Source: Gnetum montanum (Eukaryota; Streptophyta; Gnetopsida; Gnetales; Gnetaceae). From it: a stretch of DNA of 64,000 nucleotides. Each line of letters begins with the position of its first letter. The stretch's first letter is position 1. This document shows, piece by piece, positions 48,361 through 60,164 of the stretch. The notes beneath the pieces were generated by a model. It ran no database searches, was not told where the DNA came from, and was given only the letters and a program-made list of their open reading frames with translations. The stretch lies in the NCBI GenBank assembly GCA_015680685.1, contig MNCI01014870.1:140082-204081 (forward strand), in the 5' to 3' direction. The translations under genes and the position numbers were made by a program.

Positions 48361-49323
48361 TTTAGATTTTAATTTCCATTGTTAATACGTTTAATTAATT
48401 TATCTCTTTTCTAATCATTAGGAGCAGCATAGGGCTAGACAACATCAATCATATGCCTCACTTTGGACTAAACCATATGTGACAAAGCTACCACTATTCT
48501 AAGTGGGAAGATAGTGAACTATGATCAAAGCATAATGATTTAGATGCATAACTCATCCCATTCATGAAATTTGAATGAATCATGCATGAATGCTTATGAT
48601 TCATATGGTTGGGCATAAGGGTACCTCGTCACTCATCATAAAATATATGATTTTTATCATTTTATCTTTTATGAATTAAGTAGTTTAAGAACAAGAATAA
48701 AGAATTTAATTACTTAATTAATCTAATAACTAGTTAACACTTAACTAATATTAACATAAGCATCTATTTCCACTTGTACACATCTTGAACACGTTATAAC
48801 ACTATTGGGTTATCAAATGTTAAGCGTTATTGGGATTACGAAGCATTAAGTGTATGATCAAAGTGGTCATACTTATGTTTGCTCTGTAATCGATGTCAAT
48901 TAATTACTTATAAACATTAAAGTAAACTGAATGAATATCAACTGCATAAGGAAATAATTAATCTAGTCCAAGTGTTGCAAGGTTTATTAGAAAAGCTCAT
49001 CTTTATTGTCATCCATGCAAAAGTGCTTAGGTACAACGGTGTTTGAATGAAGATCCATACACTCTTTGACTTCTACTATGGGCACTTGGAAAATATTCTA
49101 ACTTTAAAATGGAAAAATTGGAAGTGCTTCACTACAACTATGAAAGGATTATCATAAATGTAGTAGGTAGATGCACATTTATATGTGGAAACAAGGTGCT
49201 CCATCAATGGGTACATGTAAATGGATTAAAACTTGCATCGACAAGATCATATCAACGAGATCCCATCGATGGGGTTGAATTGATAACATCCCATTGATGT
49301 GGCCCAATGATGATAATTCATCA

Positions 49324-50400
49324 ATAAGTGAGGTGGTAGATGCTAGGAATGGATGATGAGAGAGTTTGTATGGTAATGGAGTCTCACATATGGTCATATG
49401 AAGTCCTTTGTGGATTTTATGATTCATGTGACCTGATATTGTTCCATCCTTAGTTGGAAACAAGTGCATCCATTTTCAGTGATTTTGCATTGGCACATTT
49501 AGACTATTTATCCCCTAGAGCTCATGAACACTCCCAAAGATCATCCATCATTCTAGGTAAAGAAGAAAAGAGAAGCAAGAAGTTAAGAGGACCTTAGTTA
49601 GAGGGGTGCCTTCAAGCATGGGTAATATGTGTTTCCAATTTCATAACCAGCAGTTGTAGCCCATTATTTTGTCTAAGGGATGTGCTTTGGATTCTCATGT
49701 TTTTTTTCTTGTTCATGGAAACCACACCATGTGAAGATATTACTACCTATTATTAATCGACACTAGGAATGATGAGGAATTAATGAGAAAACCCATAAAA
49801 CACTAGAAAATAGGCAAGTACAAAAGGTAAAGAGTCCCATTGAAGCCACACCCTTGTCAATTCCACTTGGTTTGTTCCAAGTCTGGAAAGTACCGAGGTC
49901 ATGTGTTCTTTATAAGTTGTTATTAATAATAGACATCATGCTTCTAGAAAAGGAGAACACCATGGAGTTAAGTGAAATGGGTGGATGATGTGAACTCATT
50001 ACCTAATAAGATGACAAACCCAATGTTCCATTAGTTAATGTCAAAATTTGAAGATAAAATCCAATTATTAAGTAATCAATTCAATCAATATAATTCAATG
50101 AACCTTTATCAATCAACAATTATATCAAGCACCAAAGTCCTAATGGCAATAAATAAGAAATAATACATGTAAGAAAAGTCAAATAAAGAAAAACATAAAA
50201 GAAATTACATAATATCCAAGAAAATGAAAAACATATATAAAAAATAATGTAAAATAAAAAAGTTAAAAAAACCAAGAAGCCATTATAGAATGTTGACATG
50301 GATGTCCATCTCCCCCATGACTAAGTTGGAAGGAAAAGATCTAAAAGATTAAGCATGCTTGTTTATTAGTTGAGGTGTTGTTGCTACTAGTTGGTCTTGT
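49324..50400 (-). other. Element D: post-integrase linker, right half
   Basis: Continues 8944 leftward in D once C is removed. It aligns with C 40111-41000 and F 61980-62720. No coding motif. Confidence 0.55.
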
Positions 50401-50402
50401 CT

Positions 50403-51950
50403 CTAGGAAAGGTTATTAACTAATAACCTTTTGTTTGGGCTACCAAGATGGTAGATCATCATGGTCTTAGATGAAAATTTTTCATGGATAATGTAAGGAT
50501 TCTTCCATAATGTTTGGAATTTTGTATGTTGAGGTACATGCATGGTGTTCCAATATATTACCTTATCTTCTAGTTGAAATTTGAGTTTTCTTATCTTGCA
50601 ATCATGGAATTGCTTGTTGTGTGCCTTGTAAACTTCATTCCATGATAGGGCCACTACTTAATTTTCATCTAGCATGTTGAGATTCATCAATCTTTCTCTT
50701 TAGGCTAGACTTAGATCCAAGTTAAGGTCACAGGTCATTGAAAGTGTATGGAGCTTGGTTTGGATAGAAAGAGTTAGGAGTTTCTATACACTAACTCATA
50801 GAGAGAATACCTAATAGCAAGTTTCAATGTTGAATGATAAGCTCGAAGAGCATCATTGAGTTTACTACTCCAATCCTTCCTATACTTACTAACTATGTGG
50901 ATTAGTATTTTTCTAATTTTTCTATTGGTGACCTTAGCTTAGCCATTGGCTTGGGGGTGGTATGAAGTTGTGAGTTTATGTTTAACCCCCAATCATTCCT
51001 TAAGTTTTTGAAAAGTGGCATTTGTAAAGTGTATCCCATTATCAATAATTAGTGCCCATGGCACACCAAACCTATTAACAACATTTTTTCATATAAAATG
51101 TGCCACCATAGAGGATGAATAGTCAGTGAAAATAGTGACTTCAACCCACTTGGTACAATAGTTAACTACCATAATTATGTATACCTTTCCATTTGACATG
51201 GGGTTGATGGGCCCCATGAAGTTGATTCCCCAAAGATCGAAAGGCTCAAGTTGTTGAATTCACTATTGGAACCCTTCCATTCATGTGGTCATCCCTTCAT
51301 CACGTTGGTACTTTTCACAAGAATGGAAGAAGTGATGGGCATCCTTAAAGATCATTGGCCAATAATACCCTGCCATGAGGATCTTAGTGACTATTATTCT
51401 CCTAGCACAGTGACTCCCAAAAGGGCCTTTGTGCATGTACTATAGGACTCGATGTTAATCTGCATCGAGAACACATGATCATACTAGGCCATCTATGTAG
51501 CTCTTGTATAGATTACCTTTAATTTCCATGAATTTTTTGGCATGATGAAGAAATTCTTACTTCTTCTTGTTATCCCATTCTTGTACCATCTCCTANTATC
51601 CTTAAAGATCATTGGCCAATAATACCCTGCCATGAGGATCTTAGTGACTATTATTCTCCTAGCACAGTGACTCCCAAAAGGGCCTTTGTGCATGTCCTAT
51701 AGGACTCGATGTTAATCTGCATTGAGAACACATGATCATACTAAGCCATCTATGTAGCTCTTGTATAAATTACCTTTAATTTCCATGAATTTTTTGGCAT
51801 GATGAAGAAATTCTTACTTCTTCTTGTTATCCCATTCTTGTACCATCTCCTAAGTGAGTAAGTGAATGAGGATCTGATCATACCAATTTGTTTCTTTAGG
51901 AGTTTGGACATCAATAATACCAAAAAAGAAAATTTCATCAGGGAATTGAT
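50403..51950 (-). pseudogene. Element D: integrase
   Basis: The N-terminal zinc region reads MHKGPFGSHCARRIIVTKIL then AGYYWPMIFKD (about 51590-51700 and again 51340-51450 because of an apparent duplication around an N). The C-terminal part (50403-50654) reads KFQLEDKVIYWN...WKNPYIIHEKF, the usual barrel. The core between is heavily broken. The enzyme would have integrated cDNA. Confidence 0.7.
51341..51852. repeat. 255-bp direct duplication around a single N
   Basis: 51341-51595 and 51598-51852 are nearly identical (about four differences by eye) and are separated by TAN-type sequence with the N at 51596. Most likely two overlapping contig ends joined without merging, not a biological repeat. 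Confidence 0.8.
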
Positions 51951-51959
51951 TAGATAGGA

Positions 51960-53400
51960 GGCCCTCATCCTCTTTGATATCCCATCTCATCCAGGACAAG
52001 TGATCAAAAACCACATTTTAAATCCCCTTTCAGTCAATCATTGTTAGATCAAAATCTTGAAGAATCACCAATCATCATATGACATGGGAGCTCACTATTT
52101 GTTTATTCATTAGAAACTAGATAGCTTTGTGGTCAATGTGCATAAAAACTTGGTATCCAAGCACATAGTATTTGAATTTCTTTAAGGCACACACCACTAC
52201 CATGAGATCCTTTTCAATGGTGGTGTAGTTTAGTTGTGCATCTACAATGCTCCTACTTGCACAATGGATGTAGTATGGGCATTTTTGATCATCCAACTAT
52301 GTAAGCATGATCTCCAAAGCATAATTTGATGGATCGGTCATGATGTGGAAGGGCCTGTACTAGTCTAGTGCTCATAGAATTAGAGTTTCTACAAGTTTCT
52401 ACTTTAACTATTGAAATGAATTGTCACATTCCTTGGTCTAGGTGGATAATGCATCCTTCTTTGTAAGCTCCATCAATAATTTGATAATCTTCAAGAAGTT
52501 TTCAATGAAGTGCCTATAGTAACATGTGTGGCCAATGAATGATCTTACATCTTTTATTATTTTTAGTTGGTTGGTTATTCTTAGATGACCTATACTTTCT
52601 TTGGGTCTACCTTGATCCCTTTGTTCAAAATCCTATGCCCAAAGATAATTCCCTCTTAGACCATTAAATTACTCTTCGACCAATTAAGCCTTAAATTTGT
52701 CTTCACACACCATTGGAGAACTTACTCAAGGTGGTCCAAGGCTTGCTTAAAGTTAGCCCCATAGGTAGAGAATTCATCCATGAACACTTCTACGGTACTA
52801 CTGATGAATTATTGAAAGATGATTAGGGCCAACTATTGGAACATAGTAGGAGCAATGCATAAACCAAAGGGCATTTTCTGTATGCAAAAGTTCCCTAAGA
52901 ACTTATGAATGTGGTCTTGGTCTAGTCCTCCAGTGCTATCTAGATTTAGTTATAGCCACTATTACCATCCAAAAAGTTATAGTAATAATGCCCTACAATG
53001 GTTTCAAACACTTGGCCTACAAATGGCATTGGAAAATGGTCCTTATAGGTTTCCATATTCAATAGTCAAAAGTCTATATAGACTCTTCATTTTTCTTCCT
53101 TCTTTGAAATAATAATGAATGGGCTAGCCCACTCACTATCTGTAATTGAGAAGATGAATCCTACTTTGAGAAGTTATTCAATCTTCTCCTTGATGATGTG
53201 TGCTTGAGGTTTGGATTTAATTATCTTTGTAATTACCTTTTTGTCTTGATGGAGAAATCTATGTAGATTCTATACTGGCATATCTAAGGAACAATCCCTC
53301 TTAGCTCATGATATGACCAGGTAAATATTGTTGGCCATTGGTTCACAACTTTTAACAATTTCCTTTTTTGTTCAAGAGCAAGTGTGACATTGATAATCAT
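51960..53400 (-). pseudogene. Element D: reverse transcriptase and RNase H
   Basis: RT blocks on the minus strand: GFIFSITDSEWVSPLVIISK (about 53090-53160), FLDGNSGYN (about 52950), KMPFGLCIAPTMFQ, and VFMDEFSTYG (about 52755-52790), with Glu in the second metal-binding position as in C. RNase H: MTDPSNYAL (expected TDAS), YTTIEKDLMVVVCALKKFKY, DHKAI, VVFDHLSWM (near 52000-52350). Several stops. Usual gypsy order. Confidence 0.8.
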
Positions 53401-54330
53401 CAACTTATCATTATTAAGAAATGCATATTTCATGCCTATCGATAGAGCCTTTAACTCAAGGGGCTCTTACTTGAAAGTATTAAGGATCTCTAACTCTTCC
53501 CAATTTATTCCACTTTATGCATCAAAGAGTTGGCAATGGAGTTACTCCAATTTATCCATGCTTTTAACATAGGAGCTAATAAGATTTTTAGCTAGTTCCA
53601 TGCACATTGTTGATCCAGCTTCATCATCGATTACTAGCCATTGGGCACCTTCTTATTTAGTAGTTGTTGCATATAGGCACCTTTGAATTTCTATAGTTTC
53701 TACATACTAATTCCATGTTTGAAGAGATGTGTCTTTGATGGTCCATAGTCTCTACATGTAATGGCATTCTATGTCACTATATGTAATGCATGGAACTCTC
53801 TTCTTCTTTACTTCTCTAAACTCATTTTTCTTAAAAATATTCAAGGAAAGGTATTGCCCCATTTTTACATTAATGGTGCTCAACCATGTCCTTTTGATGA
53901 TTATAGGGAAGTCCCCCTTACAATTATTCACATGGATCACTAGGAAATTAGTAGGATAGGATCACCCACAAATGATGATAATGATGTCCTCCACTAATCC
54001 AAACGAAATAGTGATGGACTAATCTGCTAGCTCTAATTTGATATTTCTTTTTCTCAAGGGATGTAGCTTCCAAGACTTATACATCTCTTGAGAAATTAAG
54101 TTAACTCCAAAATTTGAATTTAGAAGAGCCTTGGCTTTTCATTTCTATCAATTTGAATGTAAATGAGAAGACTCTCAAGATCAGATCTATTCCTAAGTAG
54201 GTGGCTGAACTTAATCCAATCTATGACCACATGGATCAACATGAAAAGATGGAGTTGAGGAGCATTTTCATTTGAAGGTTGCTCAAGATGTATTTTAAAT
54301 GCTAAAGTAGCATGGTTAGTAGCCACAAGT
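53401..54330 (-). pseudogene. Element D: protease and linker to RT
   Basis: Minus-strand IDWIKFSHLLRNRSDLESLLIYIQIDRNEK (shortened; 54120-54260) matches the pre-active-site region of F and C. FPIIIKRTWLSTINVKMG (about 53870-53920) is the LLGRPWL block. The active-site segment itself is broken near 54100. The linker to RT follows at 53401-53650. Confidence 0.7.
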
Positions 54331-56870
54331 GTTTGAGAGGACTTTGTAGGACTATTAGTTTTGAAGAATGGCCTTTTATGAGGCTTAGGTTCATGGCCAC
54401 TTGGTTGAGGAGTCAGCTATAAATTCATGGCCCTCATGGCATTTCTTTGCTATGGCTAGGTAGGTATTTTACCCTACATGGATGAAGAAGGTGGTAGAGG
54501 TGTTGTTGGTAGTGATGGGTGTTGAGAATAATAGAAGAAAAATGGAGACTTTCCCCTTAGAGAAGGTGCTTTATAGTACTTCAAAGGGTAGTAGTGATAT
54601 GGGAAGGAAACATAACTAAAAGAGTCACATGGAGATACTAACTATGCAACATAGTAGCTATAGGAATCAAATTGGTTATAAGCATACTACTACCTTGAAG
54701 ATGGCATCCCCTACAACTCTAGGTGTTGCCATTGCTGGTACTAATCTTGAGGTTGAGATGGCACTCCACTCGATTAGTAGGCTTGTTGGTGGAATCGTTA
54801 TTAATAGTTACCTTGTGGATAAGGCAACCTCCTAGGTGTTTGCTATTTTACCAATCTACAATTCAAAACATACATCCTAGATTCTTGTAGGTGTAACAAC
54901 ACTAGACAAAATTCCTTAGGATGTTTGTATTGGAAAATGTCATAATCATTATCATCAGTTTTTAAATCTGCAAACTCCTCTACTATTGTAGCTTTATCCT
55001 TATTTTTGTGATATTTGTTTTCAACATCCTTCTTCTTCCTTCTTTTATGATCACTACCTTCTTGATCTCTGCATTTCTCTATAATCTTCAGACTGGTTTG
55101 GAACTTCTCATCCAAGAAGTTCCACATCCTTAGTCAATATTTCAATAATAGATTTTTATATCAGTAAGGTTTTCCTCTATGCCACTTCAACAAGTGGTTC
55201 CTCCTTCTCATTATCATAGAAATGGACCTCCCTCTTGTGAATGGAGACATCTCTATTATATTCCTACATACTTTTCCATTTCTTTAGTTCTTTTTCCTCT
55301 TTAGCCACTTCATCAATGAAACTTTTGATTTGATGGATCCTTAGCTCATGAAGTCTCTCTTGGGCATAGACCCCAAGAGTTATCCTTGTTTCAGTTGTGA
55401 GTCCATCTATGATATGACATAGCTAATCCCATTGGGAGTATCCGTGACTTGGGCATCAGTGCAATAGAGGATAGTACCTACCTAGGGCTACATCCAAGGA
55501 CTCATGATTACCTTGATTCTAGCCCTGGGTTTGCCTTTGCACATTGGACACTCTAGAGTACATTTGATATTTGTCATTGAACAACTCGAGCATCATACTC
55601 CATCAACAAATAGATTTCAATTCTAATAACTAGTACCAACTTTCAGCTTCTTTTATGAGTATCCTAGGAAATAATTTCAACTTTTGTCATTCACTCTTAA
55701 TATTTTACAAGCCATAAGCATCATGAAAGGCTTACAGGTAATTTTGTCGATCTAAGTTACATTCCGCCTTAAATTTGGGGATATTGTTTATATCTAGCCT
55801 TTTGATGTAGATATCATTCAAGTGCTTGCTTGGAATCTTAACAGCCTCTAAAATGTTCATCATGTTCCTTATATCCAACAGAGGCTCATCATAGTCATAA
55901 TAGTTCCAATGGCCCTTGTCACGGCCATGATGTCTATGATGGATCCTACTATGCCTTCTTACTCTATGATTCTCCTTCCTTTGCTATTGTTCCTGCCCTT
56001 ACTCTTTGTTATCTTAGTGGGATCTATGATCATTCCTATCCCACCATTCTTCATCATCTCAATCCTTTCTATTCTTCATGTTATCCCAACCTCTACTTCT
56101 ACTATTGAAGTTGGAGAAGAAAGACAATGAGGATGATGAAGAGGGTGAAGAAGAAGGAGAATTAGAATCAGAATGGTTCCTACAAGATTCTCTTGTTCAA
56201 TCCCTACCCCATTCCTTGTGTTTATCTTTCTCTTGGTGTTTGTCATTAGTCTTGCTTTTTGGTGATCAGCTATGGCTACATCTTTCAAGACCCTTGGTCT
56301 TGAGAACTATTCTTCCCATCACCAAGGTTATTCATAGTTGATTGCAATCGTTAGTTAAGGGTCTCCCCATCAAAGAAATTGGGAGATTTTTTGTGTTGGG
56401 AGACACCCAAAAAGAATTCCTCACCTTCCTTGTGTTATTGCAAGAATAATTGGGTAGGAAATCTCTTGCGTTTTGAAGCCTCATAATGTGCTTCCATTTT
56501 CCAATCCTTCCTCCATTGGGCATTGGTGGGGTGATAATCCCTGTAGAGGTGGCCTTGGACTTCGTATTCTAAATTAAGTCTAGCAATGTTGTACCAAATT
56601 AGAAATTTCATCAACATCATAGGAACTAATTAGTCAGGAGGCAATACGATGTTGCCCTCTATATCCCTTCATTGTAGTTGCTTATCCTGATGTAGGATGA
56701 AGGTGAAATCTAAAGTGTATGGATTAGGATCAATGTAGACAACACATGATTTCTAGGGCATCTGTCTTAGAAACCTCCTGTCTATGATTGGTTCTGCTTG
56801 TACATGGTGGAGATTCGTCCTTGTGAGAAGAAGCCATATTAGTCTTTGTTTAAAAATAATGTGTGTTTGT
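54331..56870 (-). pseudogene. Element D: gag
   Basis: Minus-strand core at about 55380-55800: FHDAYGL, EWQKLKLFPRILIKEAESWY, LDVALGRYYPLLHQ-like with CPSHGYSQW, LCHIIDGLTTETRITLG, homologous to AB gag (13560-13960). The N-terminal part (about 55900-56300) is basic, rich in Arg/Asp/Asn/His. Apparent acidic or serine-rich plus-strand frames there are shadows. Many stops. Confidence 0.7.
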
Positions 56871-56965
56871 TCTTATGTTCTTAATGATTGGTCATTGTAT
56901 GATCCTCACAACATATTTTTAGGATTCACCATCTTTCCTACTTAGTGCACTTAGCTAGACTAAAT

Positions 56966-56982
56966 TCTCGACAATAATGTCA
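56966..56982 (-). promoter_or_regulatory. Element D: primer binding site (tRNA-Asp type)
   Basis: Minus strand TGACATTATTGTCGAGA, one base from the LTR. All differences from TGGCGCCGTTGCCGGGG are G-to-A or C-to-T. Confidence 0.7.
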
Positions 56983-56983
56983 A

Positions 56984-57789
56984 TGATGAGTAGTAAGTAG
57001 TCCATCTACCCAACCATATGAATCACAAGCGTTCACTAATGATCCAATCAAAATCCAATAGACAAATATAGTAACTTGGAAAATTATATCATTGTCTTCT
57101 TGGCTCTCATGTATGTAAGCTCATTTGTATAGTTTAAGTGTAAGCCAAGGTATATGATAGTTATTTATATTTTATATTTTTATTTACTTAATTCTAAGTG
57201 TTAAAGTAGAAATGATTAATTGGGAAATTAACTACTTAACTATTTAATGATTCTAAAGCTAACTAGCCTAACATAAGCATCTTACCCTACTTTCCTTACA
57301 CACCTTGAACTCATCTTAACATTACTGGGTTACCAAGTGTCTATCGCTGGGCATACCAAATAGCCACTAGTGGGATTACCAAGCATTAAACGATACATTC
57401 AAAATGGTCATACTTATATGTTTATTATTAAGTGCATTAATTAACTAAGGATAAGAATGGAAATTACATGAATAATAAAGTGCATGAAAATAAAAATTAA
57501 TCTATTTTAAGTGCTACAAGAATCATTAAGAATCCCATCTTTATTTTCATTACATCAATGTATCTAACTACAATGGTTCGTAAATAAAGATCTATACAAT
57601 CCCTTAAAGTTCTACTATGGGGGTAACTTTGGTGGAAAAAAGCTGTAAGAACTTGACTACTTTAATGACATAACATGCCATAAATGTGGTGGCTACATGC
57701 ATTTATATAGGCATGACATGCCACTATGTCAATGCATCTTCTCATGCATTGATGGGACTATGTCGATGCAGCTAGTTGATGATTCATCA
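56984..57789 (-). repeat. Element D: 5' LTR
   Basis: 806 bp, the partner of 4091-4905. The minus-strand TATA box is the complement of ATTTATATAG (57701-57710). The U3 carries CATCAATGCATGA and CATCGACATAG motifs. The right flank is ATTCT (57790-57794). Confidence 0.88.
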
Positions 57790-57794
57790 ATTCT

Positions 57795-59559
57795 CAGTAT
57801 TTAATTTTTTGCATTTTATTCATTTTTTCATGACATAATTTTTACATGTCATGTATGATAATCATGGAAAAATGACCACAACACAATCATGATCATTAAA
57901 CATGTATTAATATGAAAATTCTAACACCTAGACATGTGATACATCCTAGAGTGTAATAGTTTAGTAGTCCTAGTAGTTAGTACAAATTTTCTTTGTTTGA
58001 CAATAATACTATTAACTTAAAGATTAAAACTAGCATTGAAATAAAGGTTATAGTTGATGGTAAAGATTCTCACATAAGATCAATAACAAGCAACAAGGTG
58101 AAGATCTTCCATAAGTGGTAACACTTTCTTGCTTTCTCTCTCTCGCATTCTTTTCCTATTTTAAGTTTAAGCATAAATGTTGAAAAGCAATGCAAATTTT
58201 GGTCAAATTGGCAACTTCTTCCCTACTAATAGTTATTTTTATTTCACCTAAGTAGATAGTCCTACTAATTTTTTTAATATATTAATTGTAAGGTTGTTCA
58301 CCTAAGTAGATAGTCCTAAAATTGTAGCTCTACCTCAATAATGTTGGTGTTGGAGATGCCTTACTTGCTAGCAAGGGCTTCAAGGAGGCCCTTATCCTTA
58401 ATAATTAGTAGCTTGTTAGCCTTATTATGTTGAATCATGTAGTCAATAACTTCATAAAAAAAAGGTCAAGTTAAGAGCCAAACCATTACACAAGATTTAT
58501 AGGACCGAAATATGACCTTTGGTTAGCTGATTTGACCTTTGATAAAATAGGAACTTGCATATATGGTGAATTGTACTATTCTTAGTATTGTTAAAGGGGA
58601 AATTATTTTAGCATAAATTTTAAAAGATGGATTTTCAAAAAAAAAATTTCAATTTCTATGTCAACCAAAATTTGTTCCAGAAACAAATATTAGACTACAT
58701 GTTATTAAAACAATTTAAAATTTAAACTAGACAAAAAAATTTAAAATATTTTGTAAAATTTTAGGATTTCAAAATTAAAGCATAAATTAAATCTATTTCA
58801 AAAACAAAAATCAAACTAAATGTCATTAAAATGATTTAGCAATTAACAAGACCATATGTTAGACTAGCCAATAAAATTCAAAAACTTTTGCAAAATTTTG
58901 GGATTTCAAAATTAAAGGACAAATTGAATTAAGAGACTTAATGGAAAATCTATAATTAAATTCAATAGAATTCATACCTTTTCTCAAACTACTTTCAATT
59001 CATTGCACCTATGTTTGAACCTAGGTTTTATGACTTAAGAAACAAGTACCTTGCCATGACTCCAAGTGGTGATTCCTAGGAAAAAAAATTCAAGATAATT
59101 TGAAAAAATTACAAATAAACAAAGATCTACCTCTTCATAAATGTAAATGATGAAAAATAATATATGTAGCTAACCCCATTTTGTTGAGACAAGGCTAAGT
59201 TAATGATGAAGTTAAGAAGCATGCAACTTGTGATTTGTAAATCATAGTTTCTAATGAGGTTCAATTCTAATAATGATGTTTTTCTTAAAGTTTAAGGTAG
59301 GAGTTGAAACTAAAAATAATTGCATATATATCCAAGTATATGTTGTGGTTAAGTTTCATTAAAAAAAAAGGTAAAAAAGAAAGTTTTTTGCTGTTGTCAT
59401 ATAACTTTAGTTTTGGAACATAATAAATAAAAAAGTTAGCTCACTTCATTACTATGAAAGACACAAAAAAATGCTAAAGAGCTCACAAGGTTATTGAAAA
59501 GAGAGATTACAAGGTTGATTAGGGTCTTAACAAAAGTAATCTCAAATGTCTAATTCAAC
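57795..59559. other. AT-rich spacer without a recognised gene
   Basis: Continuation of the locus left of D (2196-4085) by the target duplication. Strongly AT-rich, all frames broken. It contains a direct repeat of CACCTAAGTAGATAGTCCTA (58247 and 58300 areas) and one possible SINE head (59005-59066). Confidence 0.5.
59005..59066 (-). mobile_element. Possible tRNA-derived SINE head
   Basis: On the minus strand TGGAGTCATGGCAAGG (59049-59064) resembles an A-box. GGTTCAAACAT (59011-59021), about 30 bases on, resembles the B-box GGTTCGANTCC with transition-type changes. No tail or target duplication seen. Confidence 0.35.
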
Positions 59560-60164
59560 CCTAAATTTTCCATATAGATTTTAAAAAAAGGATCTAGGCG
59601 TATGATACTTTTAACACTACCTTGGATTACATTGACATCTATTGTAGAGCCTCATAAGCTAAAATAAATTGGAATAAAATGCAACCTACTCAATCTAGCT
59701 TCTCTCCAAGGCCTACTTGGACTTATCATTTTAATATCAAGTAGCTTTCTCTTACAGAAGTTTTCAACCTTTTGGATATCCTGATAACTTTATTTACCAC
59801 TCACACTACCTTATGGAATAATGTGGTGGAAAAAGTGAAATGTAAAGCTTTAAAATGGGCTTCTAAACCCTTATCTCTCATAGGTAGATTTATCGTAGTT
59901 AATCACATTTTGAGCTACACTCACATGTACTACTCTTCCTTTTATGGCTCCTTCCAAATCTTCCTTTTAGTGCATCAACAAAATTCTTAGGAATTTTTTA
60001 GGGGAATAAGGACAATCACAAAGCTTTTCATTGAATCTCTTGGGATATCTACACTTTAAGCAAGGAACATGGGGGCTATTGAGCACCAAAGTATTTTCTT
60101 GGCCTCCAACTAGGTTACTCACTGAATAGAAGGAGATGAAGCTTGGAAGATCCTTTTTAGGCAT
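59560..60164 (+). pseudogene. LINE reverse transcriptase C-terminal remnant
   Basis: Plus-strand blocks in order: YCRAS.AKINWNK (about 59640-59680), TTLWNNVVEKVKCKALKWAS, KPLSLIGRFIVVNHILSYTH, MYYSSFYGSF (59810-59960), then INKILRNF, GNKDNHKAFH, LSKEHGG in shifted frames (59985-60070). These match the region after the RT active site in plant non-LTR elements (the LSxAGR, YYxS, W, LPKxxGG order). It has at least two frameshifts. It is cut off at 60164 by the LTR of F. Confidence 0.75.

Larger units (their letters stand above)
47437..48638 (+). mobile_element. Solo LTR of the same family inside C's 5' LTR
   Basis: Starts TGATGAATCATCAG and ends GTCACTCATCA. Flanks TAAGG (47432-47436) and TAAAA (48639-48643) match except for two G/A differences, consistent with a 5-bp target duplication. 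No internal region, so it arose by LTR-LTR recombination. TATA box TTATAAATATA (47693-47703). It is longer (1,202 bp) than its relatives because of a U3 array and a 190-bp duplication. Confidence 0.82.
8945..49323 (-). mobile_element. Element C: Athila-like Ty3/gypsy retrotransposon nested in D
   Basis: The LTRs at 8945-9815 and 47249-49323 (the latter holding a 1.2-kb solo LTR) align closely. Inside, on the minus strand, are PBS (47230-47247), gag, protease, RT, RNase H, integrase, then ORF2, which AB splits into 39517-40110 and 10041-12228. Net length is about 11.9 kb. The target duplication is not clean: the left flank ends AGGAGAG, the right begins ATAAGTGAGG. However, F carries the empty site at about 61950-61990. 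Compared with D, C lacks the ORF2 start and its promoter-like block: ORF2 is joined directly to the linker near 40085-40110. Confidence 0.82.
47249..49323 (-). repeat. Element C: 5' LTR, split by a solo LTR
   Basis: Halves 47249-47436 and 48644-49323 align continuously with 8945-9815. Net length is about 868 bp. The minus-strand TATA box is the complement of CATTTATATG (49176-49185). The interruption is the solo LTR 47437-48638. Confidence 0.85.
4091..57789 (-). mobile_element. Element D: Athila-like Ty3/gypsy retrotransposon, outermost of the nest
   Basis: Both LTRs (4091-4905 and 56984-57789) are in minus orientation and are bounded by the identical 5-bp duplication ATTCT (4086-4090 and 57790-57794). 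The internal order on the minus strand is PBS, gag, protease, RT, RNase H, integrase, linker, ORF2, polypurine tract. Element C interrupts it between 8944 and 49324; without C it is about 13.3 kb. The perfect target duplication shows that the two distant halves belong to one insertion. All reading frames are broken. Confidence 0.88.

Noticed and set aside
56078-56341. Acidic plus-strand frame (EEKKDNEDDEEGEEEGE)
   Set aside because: Antisense shadow of the basic N-terminal part of D gag on the minus strand.
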